Origin: Haemophilus sp. CCUG 60358
GTDB lineage: Bacteria > Pseudomonadota > Gammaproteobacteria > Enterobacterales > Pasteurellaceae
Assembly: GCF_001679485.1 (NCBI RefSeq)
Contig: NZ_LZOZ01000014.1
Span: 124,001 to 188,000, forward strand
Reading direction: 5' to 3'
Length of the DNA: 64,000 nt
Position numbers and translations under genes: made by a program. Below, one piece after another: positions 29,241-38,595 of this stretch. Each line of letters begins with the position of its first letter. Within the stretch, counting starts at the first letter, position 1. Under the pieces are notes generated by a model. It worked only from the letters and a program-made list of their open reading frames with translations, was not told the DNA's origin and did not search any database.

Positions 29241-29268
29241 AAATCCCCGCATAATGTATGCAGGGATT
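29241..29268 (-). terminator. Terminator after the YuiF-type transporter gene
   Basis: On the minus strand AATCCCTGCAT and ATGCGGGGATT form an 11-bp stem (one mismatch) followed by TTTT and then the priC ATG. The hairpin covers the only G-rich segment that could serve as the priC ribosome-binding site. Confidence 0.7.
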
Positions 29269-29275
29269 ATAACGA

Positions 29276-30628
29276 TTAAAGGGTCATGGCTGCAATCCAA
29301 CCGAACGCTAATAATGGGATATTGTAGTGAATAAAGGTTGGCACAACAGAATCCCAAATGTGGTCGTGTTTACCATCTATATTCAAACCGGATGTTGGCC
29401 CAAGTGTTGAGTCAGAAGCCGGTGAACCCGCATCTCCTAATGCTGCTGCTACACCTACGATAGCGACTGTCGCAAGTGGTGAGAAGCCAAAAGAGAGACA
29501 AAGTGGTACATAAATTGAGGTGATAATTGGTACAGTTGAGAAAGAAGAACCAATACCCATGGTAATCAATAACCCAACGAGTAACATTAAGAATGCCGCA
29601 ACGCCTTTACTTTGAATCGCACCAGTTGAAAGTGCATCAACTAACTCTTTCACACCGCTTGTGGTATTAATCACATTAGCGAAACCAGAAGCAGCAATCA
29701 TAACAAAGCCGATCATCGCCATTAAACGTAAGCCTTGTTGGAAAATGTCATTACTTTCTTTGAGTTTGAAGATACCGAATACACCGAAAATGATTAAACC
29801 AACTAAACCACCAATAATTGTAGAGCTTGTGAAAAGCTGTGTGGCAAAAGTCGCGACAATAGCAACCGCACTTGCGGTAATTTGAATAGGTTTAATGTTC
29901 GCAATGTGTTGTTCAATTTCAGTTGTAGTTGGTTCTGCCGTTGTCACAACATACTCGCGCGGTTTGCGATAGGTAACAAATACGGCGGTGAGTAAACCAA
30001 GAATCATACCAATAACAGGGATAAGCATAGCAAAAGAAACTTCACCAACACTAGTTTGTAAACCAAGTGGTGCACCAGCAAGATTGATATTTTTTACTAA
30101 AACGCTTTCGATAAAGATTTTCCCGAAACCGACAGGTAAGATCATATAGGTTGCCGTTAAACCAAAGGTAATAATACAAGCCACTGCACGACGGTCGATT
30201 TTTAAACGGTTAAAAATAGAAAGTAACGGTGGCACAACAATCGGGATAAACGCAATGTGCACTGGGAGTAAGTTTTGGGATGAAATGGCGAATAAAAGTA
30301 AAATGCTCAGTAGTGTATATTTAAACCAAGCTAAATTTTTGCCGGTTGGTGTTTTATTCATTCGGGTAATGATTTTATAGGCAAGCAAATCAGTGATACC
30401 AGATTTTGAAATTGCAATGGCAAATGCGCCTAACATGGCGTAGTTCATCGCTACTTCAGCTCCACCACCTAAACCACCTGTAAAGGCTTCAATGGTTTTT
30501 CCTAAACCTAAGTCACCACACAAGCCTGCAGTCAGAGCGGAAATCACAAGTGCGATAACCACGTTTACGCGCAGCAAGCTTAACGCCAGTAGCACGACAA
30601 TTGAAATAACAACGGGATTCGATAACAT
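29276..30628 (-). CDS. yuiF: YuiF/NhaC-type transporter, probable histidine carrier
   Basis: Polytopic inner-membrane carrier, 450 residues, about eleven to twelve helices, of the Na+/H+ antiporter superfamily. Landmarks are GGLGGGAEVAMNYAMLGAFAIAISKSG, the charged ITRMNKTPTGKNLAWFK loop and VAALGDAGSPASDSTLGPTSG near the C-terminus. The gene is preceded by a His-rich leader peptide and attenuator. From memory, comparative work on attenuators proposed YuiF-type proteins as histidine transporters; together these make histidine the best substrate guess. AAGGA precedes the start. Confidence 0.8.
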   Translation of the reverse strand: MLSNPVVISIVVLLALSLLRVNVVIALVISALTAGLCGDLGLGKTIEAFTGGLGGGAEVAMNYAMLGAFAIAISKSGITDLLAYKIITRMNKTPTGKNLAWFKYTLLSILLLFAISSQNLLPVHIAFIPIVVPPLLSIFNRLKIDRRAVACIITFGLTATYMILPVGFGKIFIESVLVKNINLAGAPLGLQTSVGEVSFAMLIPVIGMILGLLTAVFVTYRKPREYVVTTAEPTTTEIEQHIANIKPIQITASAVAIVATFATQLFTSSTIIGGLVGLIIFGVFGIFKLKESNDIFQQGLRLMAMIGFVMIAASGFANVINTTSGVKELVDALSTGAIQSKGVAAFLMLLVGLLITMGIGSSFSTVPIITSIYVPLCLSFGFSPLATVAIVGVAAALGDAGSPASDSTLGPTSGLNIDGKHDHIWDSVVPTFIHYNIPLLAFGWIAAMTL

Positions 30629-30646
30629 ATTGTTGTTCCTTATTGA

Positions 30647-30703
30647 TTAATTAAAAGAAAAAGGTCGCATAAAAGAAAATTGATTTAAGGTTAAATGTCG
30701 CAT
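30647..30703 (-). CDS. Candidate 18-residue small ORF between the attenuator and the transporter
   Basis: Reads MRHLTLNQFSFMRPFSFN. A strong CAGGAG site lies 9 bases upstream of the ATG (30713-30718). It starts 36 bases after the attenuator stem and ends 18 bases before the transporter start. The two halves both begin ATGCGAC and look like a partial duplication (MRHLTL.. / MRPFSF..). Four of 18 residues are Phe, but no Phe run is present. It may couple translation to the transporter gene or be non-functional. Confidence 0.4.
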   Translation of the reverse strand: MRHLTLNQFSFMRPFSFN

Positions 30704-30739
30704 AGTAATAAACTCCTGTAAATTAATAATAAAACAAAA

Positions 30740-30765
30740 CCCCTCGAAAGTTGCCTTCCGAGGGG
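30740..30765 (-). terminator. Histidine attenuator terminator
   Basis: On the minus strand CCCCTCGGAAG, loop GCAA, CTTTCGAGGGG gives an 11-bp stem (one G-U) with a GNRA tetraloop, then TTTTGTTTT. The antiterminator arm CTTCCGAG (30795-30802) pairs perfectly with CTCGGAAG of this stem. A third arm CTTGGAAG (30807-30814) can pair with the antiterminator arm. This is the full attenuator logic. Confidence 0.85.
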
Positions 30766-30834
30766 TAAGATTTTTTTGATCTTTATCTTGTCAGCTCGGA
30801 AGAAATCTTCCAAGCACGCCAACAGCCTGAAAGA

Positions 30835-30879
30835 TTATTCAGTTGAATGGCGATGATGGTGACGAAGGATAAAGTTCAT
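30835..30879 (-). CDS. hisL: Histidine leader peptide
   Basis: A 14-residue leader, MNFILRHHHRHSTE, with four His in five codons. GAGAG lies 6 bases upstream (30886-30890). Ribosome stalling at the His codons when charged tRNA-His is short would free the antiterminator arm downstream. It controls the YuiF-type transporter, not the his biosynthetic operon, which is not in the window. The symbol is by analogy only. Confidence 0.8.
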   Translation of the reverse strand: MNFILRHHHRHSTE

Positions 30880-30921
30880 TGGAAACTCTCTTATTTAGAT
30901 AACTAAATTGAATTACTTTTT

Positions 30922-30950
30922 AAAATACGGTAAACCAGAAATGATTGCAA
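30922..30950 (-). promoter_or_regulatory. Promoter of the leader-transporter unit
   Basis: On the minus strand -35 TTGCAA (30945-30950), 17-base spacer, -10 TATTTT (30922-30927). It lies 43 bases upstream of the leader start. Confidence 0.6.
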
Positions 30951-30976
30951 GTTTTTTTTCTAAAAAATTTTAAAAA

Positions 30977-31666
30977 TTAAAGTGCGGTCTGATTTTCATC
31001 TGTTTTTTCCGCTTCATCTGTTTGAGCAATATGCGGGAATCCCCCGAGATCTTTTAAATGATTCACCATATAGCAAAATAATTCTGCTGTGCGTTCGGTA
31101 TCATATAGCGCAGAGTGTGCTTGTTTGCCATCAAAAGGAATTTTTGCCGCTTGGCACGCTTTGACGAGTACCGTTTGCCCAAACATAAAACCGGCAAGCG
31201 TTGCCGTATCAAACATCCCAAAAGGGTGGAATGGATTGCGTTTTACACCCGTACGTTCTGCCGCAGCCATGACAAAGCTTTGGTCAAAAGCCGCATTATG
31301 TGCCACGATGATAGAACGCTGACATTCCGCATCTTTTTGTCCACGACGCACCATTTGGAATAACCCTGTGATGGCATCTAATTCAGATACGGCACCACGC
31401 AATGGATTGTGAATATCAATCCCATTAAATTTGAGTGATTCCGGATTAATATTCGCGCCCTCAAATGGCTCAATATGAAAATGGCATTTTTGATCAGGTT
31501 GTAAATTGCCATTCTCATCCATTTTTAAGGTGATAGCAGCAAGCTCTAAAAGTGCATCTTTTTTGGCATCAAATCCCGCTGTTTCCACATCAATAATGAC
31601 AGGGAAGTAGCCGCGAAAACGATTTTTTAATTGGTGGTGATAAGGAATTTCTTGAGAATTGGACAT
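30977..31666 (-). CDS. rnt: Ribonuclease T
   Basis: DEDDh 3'-5' exonuclease that trims tRNA and other stable RNA ends. 229 residues. Exo I motif is [21 protein letters not shown]; Exo II is [13 protein letters not shown]; Exo III is [16 protein letters not shown] with the catalytic His and Asp. The C-terminus contains an uptake signal. Downstream of gloA and probably co-transcribed, though a hairpin lies between. Confidence 0.96.
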   Translation of the reverse strand: MSNSQEIPYHHQLKNRFRGYFPVIIDVETAGFDAKKDALLELAAITLKMDENGNLQPDQKCHFHIEPFEGANINPESLKFNGIDIHNPLRGAVSELDAITGLFQMVRRGQKDAECQRSIIVAHNAAFDQSFVMAAAERTGVKRNPFHPFGMFDTATLAGFMFGQTVLVKACQAAKIPFDGKQAHSALYDTERTAELFCYMVNHLKDLGGFPHIAQTDEAEKTDENQTAL

Positions 31667-31685
31667 ATTGTATCCTTTAAAATAA

Positions 31686-31709
31686 ATAACGCAGGTAACC
31701 CTGCGTTAT
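31686..31709 (-). terminator. Hairpin between gloA and rnt
   Basis: ATAACGCAGG and CCTGCGTTAT form a 10-bp perfect stem with a 4-base loop; a TTATTTATTTT tract follows on the minus strand. It may end or attenuate the gloA transcript before rnt. Confidence 0.65.
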
Positions 31710-31740
31710 AAAAGAGCGAAAAAATCAACCGCACTTTTAA

Positions 31741-32148
31741 TTAATTGCCTAGACCAGATTTTGAGCTTTTATTTTCGATAAATTCAATTTTATAGCCATC
31801 TGGATCTTCAACGAAAGCAATAACGGTTGTACCACCTTTAACAGGGCCTGGTTCGCGAGTCACTTTACCACCACTAGCACGAACTGCTTCACAAATAGCA
31901 TAAATATCATCAACGCCGATAGCAATATGTCCATACGCAGTGCCCTGTTCATATTTATCTACGCCCCAGTTGTATGTTAATTCAATTTCTGCAGCGCTTT
32001 CGCCATCTTCGTAACCTAAAAATGCAAGCGTATATTTATATTCTGGGTTTTCACTCGTACGCAATAAACGCATACCTAAAACATCTTGATAAAATTTAAT
32101 AGAGCGATCTAAATCACCTACTCGAAGCATTGTGTGTAAAATTTGCAT
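31741..32148 (-). CDS. gloA: Lactoylglutathione lyase (glyoxalase I)
   Basis: Detoxifies methylglyoxal by converting its glutathione hemithioacetal to S-lactoylglutathione. 135 residues, typical. Metal ligands are visible: His5 ([12 protein letters not shown]), Glu in [10 protein letters not shown], His in [12 protein letters not shown] and Glu in YKIEFIE. The start is supported by GGGGAGAACA upstream. It lies upstream of rnt on the same strand. Confidence 0.97.
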   Translation of the reverse strand: MQILHTMLRVGDLDRSIKFYQDVLGMRLLRTSENPEYKYTLAFLGYEDGESAAEIELTYNWGVDKYEQGTAYGHIAIGVDDIYAICEAVRASGGKVTREPGPVKGGTTVIAFVEDPDGYKIEFIENKSSKSGLGN

Positions 32149-32316
32149 GTTGTTCTCCCCCCATTATCTTTAGGTTAAAAATTCTACCATAAAATGCAAT
32201 GTGGCGCGAATTAATCTTCGAAACTCGGGTAAATTACATTACATTTTTTAAGTTATTTATTTACCTTACTATTATGCTAAGATAATACTAATCTTTTTAT
32301 AAAAAGGAAAAAATGA

Positions 32317-33531
32317 ATGAATACAGCTGGCCTTTTTAATCTTTCTTGGCAACGTTATTTAAATTTACTGTTTTTATTATTAACCGTAGGGTTTTTAACG
32401 AGTGGAGTAGTCACGTTAATTGCAGCTAATTTAGATTATTTTTCTGATTTAGCCAAAATTTATGGCTTACAAACATTGCTTGTGGTGACAGTGGTATTAG
32501 GTATTTATTGCTTTATTCGAGAGAGTCGTCGACAAGCCAAAGAAAAACTAAAGTGGAAGACATATAGTATCTTTTTTGTTGTTTCAGTCTTGATTGGCGG
32601 TTTATTTGCCTTAGTCGGCCAAACCTATCAAACGGGGGCTGATGTATGGCAGTTATTTGCTGTTTGGACACTTTGCCAACTTCCATTTTTATTATTATTT
32701 CCGAATGTGGCCTCTGCATTATTATTTGCCGCCACCGCCAATGTTGCGTTTTATTTATTTAATGAACAAAACGCCTATAACTCAATGTGTTATGCCGTGC
32801 TGATTAATGCTGGATTGCTTGTGATATCGGAATTATTCAGTAAAGCTTTTCATGACCAACATTGGCGCATTTTACCCAAAGTATTTCTAGTACTGACTTT
32901 TGCCAGTTTATTCGGTTTAATAGTAATTTATGATGTGTACTTTTATGCTTATGCTTGGGGTGAGCTTGGTCGTTCACCACTCAGTTCTTTGCTAATTGCT
33001 ATTCCTGCCTTAATCGCACTTTATGTATATCACAAATATCGCTTTGATTTTATTAATTTAATTATTTCAGTCATAGCCTTGCTTGGCGCTTATTGCTTTT
33101 TGGCATCTCTTTTGATTCGTGATGTATTGGCATCTCTTTTGATTCGTGGTGTAGAAGAGGGGGTGGTTTTAGGATTGATTGGCTTTATTTTCACTGTCAT
33201 GGCAATCAAGTGGTTAGTGAAACGCTATCAACAAGAATATCCAAATAATAAGAAATCCCATTGGGCGATTTCAATACTATGGATGATAGCTTTATTGATA
33301 GCTTTCGTGACTATAGGTGTTTGGTTATTTTTATTTTTAGGTTTAGATGCGTCTAGTGCATTCATTGTTGGTATTCTTTTATTTGGTATAGCTTGGTTGA
33401 TTACTTTAAATAAAGATAAAAATGAATACACTATAATTTTAGCAGGTTTATTTTTTCTAATCGCAAACAGTTTTTTAGGATTCTATTTGCTTGTTAAATT
33501 TGATGATTTTTTTTCTTTTATTAGGATATGA
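32317..33531 (+). CDS. DUF2157-type membrane protein, possible N-terminal part of a split gene
   Basis: 404 residues. A short DUF2157-like start is followed by about ten membrane helices. From about residue 310 (KSHWAISILWMIALLIAFVT onward) it looks like the N-terminal part of a DUF4401 domain. That domain breaks off when the frame ends at residue 404, just after a run of eight T (33507-33514). Removing one T would join it to the next ORF as one protein of about 892 residues. A 27-bp tandem repeat sits at codons 262-279. Function unknown. Confidence 0.7.
   Translation: MNTAGLFNLSWQRYLNLLFLLLTVGFLTSGVVTLIAANLDYFSDLAKIYGLQTLLVVTVVLGIYCFIRESRRQAKEKLKWKTYSIFFVVSVLIGGLFALVGQTYQTGADVWQLFAVWTLCQLPFLLLFPNVASALLFAATANVAFYLFNEQNAYNSMCYAVLINAGLLVISELFSKAFHDQHWRILPKVFLVLTFASLFGLIVIYDVYFYAYAWGELGRSPLSSLLIAIPALIALYVYHKYRFDFINLIISVIALLGAYCFLASLLIRDVLASLLIRGVEEGVVLGLIGFIFTVMAIKWLVKRYQQEYPNNKKSHWAISILWMIALLIAFVTIGVWLFLFLGLDASSAFIVGILLFGIAWLITLNKDKNEYTIILAGLFFLIANSFLGFYLLVKFDDFFSFIRI
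33100..33153 (+). repeat. 27-bp tandem repeat, two copies
   Basis: The units at 33100-33126 and 33127-33153 differ at one base. They encode LASLLIRDV / LASLLIRGV in a membrane helix region. Copy number change would stay in frame (9 codons). Confidence 0.9.
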
Positions 33532-34996
33532 ATTTAGCGAGGATTCAAATTTCGGTATTTTTATCTCCGCACTAATTTTTACCGTCATTATTATCGTTAG
33601 CTACAAATTGATGCCGAATTCTTTAGTGAGGATTCTACTGGTTACCCAGCTTCTCGTGTATTGGCAAATTTCCTATAATCTATATTTCCATAGTTACAGC
33701 TTGAATAACGCATGGTTTAACACATGGTTTAATAACACATGGTTTAATAAAATCCAGCTCCTGAGTTCGATTGTACTCTTTTATTGGGTCATGCGACCTC
33801 ATCAATCAGCGCGAATTCATTTAAAGCCTATTGCCTGGGGAACAGTATTATTCTCTCTATGGATCTCTGTGCCGTCGTATATGACGATTCCTTGGGTAGA
33901 TTATGGCCTTATTGATACAGATGTTTCAAGTGATGTCATGCCAGCAGACGCGATGAGTCTTGATAATGTGTTGCAAGTTTTAAGTGGACAATTTTGGTCA
34001 CACTTCCAGTTTGATGTTAGCCATATCTTATATCTGCTTATCTGTGCATTACCATTAATTGTCTATGCACTAATGAATAAGCATAGTGAATCCAAACACA
34101 CAGAAGCAGTGTTAATTTTATTAGTATTAACCTTGTTTGCATTAGGCTTTGTTGGGATACCCGTCATTTTATATTTAACAGCGTTATTATTGCTTGTTTA
34201 TTGGACGGACAGCCGTGCGTTCTTCGGTCTTTTGGTATTTGCCTTTGTTGTTTATTTAGGTGGGTTCTATTACCAATTGAGCATCCCATTACTCTATAAA
34301 GGGGTATTGCTAGTAAGCTTTGCCGTTATTTTTGCGATTGTTACTTTATTCTTGCATGCACGTTATAAAGCGCCTTCACAAAGTGCGGTCGAAAACCATT
34401 CTGTTTTTAAAGCACCGATTTGGCTTGTTGGCGTCTTTGTGATTGCATTATTGGGGGCGGTGAACTATAAAGTGCAGCAATTTGAAGATGTGCTGGCTAC
34501 CGGTAAGCCTATTGTTTTAAAAATCGCCCCTGTGGATCCTCGTTCATTGATGCAAGGCGATTATATGATATTGAATTACGCTATTTTATCTGAGTTTCAG
34601 CAAAGTCAGGTTTTACCTGAATCAAATGAATCCCTTGAAAGCAATGAATCTATTGATACTCTTGAATCTAATGAAACCACTGAAACCACAGGTATAGATG
34701 AATCAAGTCCTTCGGGAAACAAAGCTTATCTCCTTGTTCATCTTGATAAAAATCATGTTGCGACATTTTGTGAGGCGCAATCAGAAATACCAACAGATTT
34801 TAAACATTGCACACCAAATGTTTATTTGCCAATTCGTTATAATGGTAGTTGGCTTCCTAAATTACCAAGCCAAGATTATTTCTTTGCAGAAGGAAAAGGT
34901 GAATATTATGCACAAGCAGAATATGCAGAATATCGCTTTAAAGACGGTATTTTGTTGCTAGCTCGTTTATTAGATAAGGATTTAAAAGGGCTATAA
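33491..34996 (+). CDS. DUF4401/GDYXXLXY-type membrane protein, possible C-terminal part of a split gene
   Basis: 501 codons open from a TTG at 33491; the first ATG is at 33503. Neither has a ribosome-binding site, and the first 41 bases overlap the preceding ORF. The first 310 residues are membrane helices. The C-terminal periplasmic domain begins near 340 and contains the GDYXXLXY signature (SLMQGDYMILNYAIL). Two repeat-rich segments occur: AWFNTWFNNTWFN near residue 75 and an ESNES-type acidic stretch near 378-398. The absence of a start signal supports the split-gene reading. Confidence 0.7.
   Translation: MLNLMIFFLLLGYEFSEDSNFGIFISALIFTVIIIVSYKLMPNSLVRILLVTQLLVYWQISYNLYFHSYSLNNAWFNTWFNNTWFNKIQLLSSIVLFYWVMRPHQSARIHLKPIAWGTVLFSLWISVPSYMTIPWVDYGLIDTDVSSDVMPADAMSLDNVLQVLSGQFWSHFQFDVSHILYLLICALPLIVYALMNKHSESKHTEAVLILLVLTLFALGFVGIPVILYLTALLLLVYWTDSRAFFGLLVFAFVVYLGGFYYQLSIPLLYKGVLLVSFAVIFAIVTLFLHARYKAPSQSAVENHSVFKAPIWLVGVFVIALLGAVNYKVQQFEDVLATGKPIVLKIAPVDPRSLMQGDYMILNYAILSEFQQSQVLPESNESLESNESIDTLESNETTETTGIDESSPSGNKAYLLVHLDKNHVATFCEAQSEIPTDFKHCTPNVYLPIRYNGSWLPKLPSQDYFFAEGKGEYYAQAEYAEYRFKDGILLLARLLDKDLKGL
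33507..33514 (+). repeat. T8 homopolymer at the frame junction
   Basis: GATGA-TTTTTTTT-CTTTTA. With seven T the two overlapping ORFs become one frame (...KFDDFF-LLLGYEF...). Such a tract is prone to slipped-strand or transcriptional slippage. Confidence 0.85.
33709..33747 (+). repeat. Triplicated CATGGTTTAA repeat
   Basis: Three copies of YRCATGGTTTAA, the third set off by TAA, encode AWFN-TWFN-NTWFN. Length changes between copies are multiples of three. Confidence 0.8.
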
Positions 34997-35009
34997 AGCA
35001 TTGGTGACA

Positions 35010-35042
35010 AATAAGGGCGTATTTGATACGCCCTTATTTTTT
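35010..35042. terminator. Bidirectional terminator, DUF4401 gene/cmoA
   Basis: AATAAGGGCGTAT, loop TTG, ATACGCCCTTATT: a 13-bp perfect stem with T tract on the plus side, between converging genes. The core GGGCGTATTT-ATACGCCC recurs at 37754 and 57156. Confidence 0.85.
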
Positions 35043-35063
35043 AGATGATTGATTGGGTTATGA

Positions 35064-35825
<762 letters not shown>

Positions 35826-35973
35826 TTAGATAAAATGCAAAAAACTGCGGTCATTTTAGTGAAAGTTTTTAAAGGATCAAATAAATTTCGCTTTTCAATT
35901 TAAAAGGCATGTCTTTTTCCGTATAATCAACGTGTTAATTATCCATTTTTAGAAAAATGAAAGGAATATAGAA

Positions 35974-37740
35974 ATGATGCGTACACATTATTGCGGTGCA
36001 TTAAACCGCAACCATATTGGACAAGAAGTAACATTAAGCGGTTGGGTTCACCGTCGTCGCGATTTAGGCGGTTTAATTTTTATTGATATGCGTGATCGTG
36101 ATGGTGTCGTACAAGTTTGTTTTGACCCGAAATATCAAGAAGCGTTAACTGCTGCTTCAAGCTTACGTAATGAATTTTGTATTCAAATTAAAGGTGAAGT
36201 GATCGCGCGTCCTGATAATCAAGTTAATAAAAATATGGCGACAGGCGAAGTAGAAGTATTGGCGAAAGAATTACGTATCTACAACGCTTCTGACGTTTTA
36301 CCATTAGACTTCAACCAAAATAACACCGAAGAACAACGTTTAAAATATCGCTATTTAGATTTACGTCGTCCAGAAATGGCACAACGTTTGAAAACCCGTG
36401 CAAAAATCACCAGCTTTGTGCGTCGTTTTATGGATGACAATGGTTTCCTTGATATTGAAACCCCAATGCTTACCAAAGCAACGCCAGAAGGTGCGCGTGA
36501 CTATTTAGTGCCAAGTCGTGTGCATAAAGGCAAATTCTATGCATTACCTCAATCACCACAGCTTTTCAAACAGCTTTTAATGATGTCTGGTTTTGATCGT
36601 TATTATCAAATCGTGAAATGTTTCCGTGATGAAGATTTACGCGCAGATCGTCAGCCTGAATTTACTCAAATCGATGTGGAAACTTCTTTCTTAACTGCGC
36701 CAGAAGTACGTGAGATCATGGAACGCATGGTACACGGTTTATGGCAAAACATCATTGGTGTGGATTTAGGTAAATTCCCACAAATGACCTGGCAAGAAGC
36801 GATGACTCGTTTTGGCTCAGATAAACCAGATTTGCGTAACCCGCTTGAACTAGTCGATGTGGCAGACATCGTTAAAGATGTTGAATTTAAAGTATTTAAT
36901 GAGCCTGCAAACAATCCAAACGGCCGTGTGGCAGTCATTCGTGTACCAAATGGTACAGAAATCACTCGTAAACAAATTGATGAATATACACAATTTGTAG
37001 GCATCTACGGTGCGAAAGGTTTGGCTTGGGCGAAAGTGAATGACATTAATGCAGGCCTTGAAGGCGTACAAAGCCCGATCGCGAAATTCTTAAATGAAGA
37101 GATATGGAAAGCATTAGCTGAACGTGTGAAAGCTCAAACTGGCGATATTTTATTCTTCGGTGCGGACAAATGGCAAACTACTACAGACGCAATGGGCGCG
37201 TTGCGTTTGAAATTAGGTCGTGATCTTGGCTTAACTCGTTTAGACGAATGGCAACCGCTTTGGGTAATTGATTTCCCAATGTTTGAACGTGACGATGAAG
37301 GTAATCTTGCTGCAATGCATCACCCATTCACCTCACCAAAAGATTTTAGCCCGGAACAATTAGAAGCGAATCCGACAAGTGCGGTCGCTAATGCTTACGA
37401 TATGGTGATCAATGGTTATGAAGTTGGTGGCGGTTCCGTGCGTATTTTCGATCCGAAAATGCAACAAACCGTCTTCCGTATTCTTGGTATTAACGAACAA
37501 GAACAACGTGAAAAATTTGGTTTCTTATTAGATGCATTAAAATTCGGTACACCGCCACATGCAGGTTTAGCATTTGGTTTAGACCGTTTAACCATGCTTT
37601 TAACAGGCACTGAAAATATCCGTGATGTGATTGCATTCCCGAAAACAACAGCAGCAGCGTGTTTAATGACAGAGGCACCAAGTTTTGCGAATCCGCAGGC
37701 GTTAGCGGAGTTGAGTATTGCAGTGACTAAAGCTGAATAA
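35974..37740 (+). CDS. aspS: Aspartyl-tRNA synthetase
   Basis: Charges tRNA-Asp; class IIb. 588 residues, bacterial type with the GAD insertion. The anticodon-binding OB fold starts [29 protein letters not shown]. Class II motif 2 is [20 protein letters not shown], and motif 3 is [15 protein letters not shown]. An ATG-ATG pair begins the gene; AAGGA is 8 bases before the first. A terminator follows. Confidence 0.98.
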   Translation: MMRTHYCGALNRNHIGQEVTLSGWVHRRRDLGGLIFIDMRDRDGVVQVCFDPKYQEALTAASSLRNEFCIQIKGEVIARPDNQVNKNMATGEVEVLAKELRIYNASDVLPLDFNQNNTEEQRLKYRYLDLRRPEMAQRLKTRAKITSFVRRFMDDNGFLDIETPMLTKATPEGARDYLVPSRVHKGKFYALPQSPQLFKQLLMMSGFDRYYQIVKCFRDEDLRADRQPEFTQIDVETSFLTAPEVREIMERMVHGLWQNIIGVDLGKFPQMTWQEAMTRFGSDKPDLRNPLELVDVADIVKDVEFKVFNEPANNPNGRVAVIRVPNGTEITRKQIDEYTQFVGIYGAKGLAWAKVNDINAGLEGVQSPIAKFLNEEIWKALAERVKAQTGDILFFGADKWQTTTDAMGALRLKLGRDLGLTRLDEWQPLWVIDFPMFERDDEGNLAAMHHPFTSPKDFSPEQLEANPTSAVANAYDMVINGYEVGGGSVRIFDPKMQQTVFRILGINEQEQREKFGFLLDALKFGTPPHAGLAFGLDRLTMLLTGTENIRDVIAFPKTTAAACLMTEAPSFANPQALAELSIAVTKAE

Positions 37741-37753
37741 TAGAAAAGTTATT

Positions 37754-37780
37754 AGGGCGTATTTAATACGCCCTTTGTTT
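37754..37780 (+). terminator. Terminator after aspS
   Basis: AGGGCGTATT, one-base loop, AATACGCCCT, then TTGTTTT. The next reading frame starts 9 bases later. Confidence 0.85.
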
Positions 37781-37789
37781 TGGTGATTT

Positions 37790-38311
37790 ATGCAGAATTT
37801 TAGTCCTTTATTACAGTTCTATGCGAATCAAATTCCAGATACACATGGGCGTTATATTAAGGATATTTGGGAATTTAACCATCAAAAATTAGAATATACA
37901 CATAATTTTATCCAATAGATTTTTCCTTTAGAGGTGATGTCGAGATACCATCCTTCACCGATTTTAACAAAGCAGGATAGATTGGATTTTGCTCATTCTG
38001 ATTTATTAAAGCAACATCAACAGAAATCCTTGGATGTAATGCTTGATTTTTGGGGGATGGTGCGTGATGGATTAAATATTGTTGAAAAAGGTATTTTGAC
38101 TAAGAAAGAATATACTTGGTTAAAACCTCATGACCATAATCAATTAAGGATGACTCGAACAATCCATAGCCTTGCACTGTGTGATCAGCCAGAGTTAGCG
38201 CTCTCACTACAACAAGCATTGTTAGTTATCGCAGATAAATATGGCAATGTGAATCCCAAAATATTTGACTATTGGCTGAATGCAACATTGGTACCTTCAT
38301 TAGATAGATAA
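37790..38311 (+). pseudogene. OGFr_N-domain protein interrupted by an in-frame TAG
   Basis: The frame opens with an ATG at 37790 and runs 174 codons to 38311, but codon 43 is TAG (37916-37918). Before it reads QNFSPLLQFYANQIPDTHGRY and THNFIQ; after it IFPLE, PSPILTKQD and MLDFWGMV. Together these match the opioid-growth-factor-receptor-like (OGFr_N) domain, whose conserved core is HxxIQWLFPL, so TAG probably replaces a TGG Trp codon. The rest of the frame is intact, suggesting a recent mutation or readthrough. Function of the bacterial family is unknown. Confidence 0.75.
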
Positions 38312-38332
38312 CAAAGAATACATATTTGCAAT

Positions 38333-38377
38333 AAAGTGCGGTCAAAAATTCAACTGATTTTGACCGCACTTTCTTTT
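38333..38377 (+). terminator. Uptake-signal-pair terminator after the OGFr-like gene
   Basis: AAAGTGCGGTCAAAA, 10-base loop, and the inverse arm make a 15-bp perfect stem followed by CTTTTTATT. Both arms contain an uptake signal. Confidence 0.85.
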
Positions 38378-38522
38378 TATTGAAAAAATTTTATTCACTT
38401 AAATACATCACTTTTTTGGTATGAATATGATGTAGTTTTATTTGTTTTGAAGTTATATCCTGAAATTTCAAAATAATTAGATTTTTACTCTTTTATTCTT
38501 CTTTAAATGGAACTTTATTTAC

Positions 38523-38551
38523 TTTACTCAAGGATAAAATTCTATTATAAA
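38523..38551 (+). promoter_or_regulatory. Probable promoter of the NRAMP-related gene
   Basis: TTTACT (38523-38528), 17 bases, TATAAA (38546-38551), 45 bases upstream of the ATG, in an AT-rich 220-base intergenic stretch that otherwise shows nothing I recognise. Confidence 0.5.
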
Positions 38552-38595
38552 TAAGACCTTTTTCGATTTATGATTAATTTATAAGAGAACATTTT

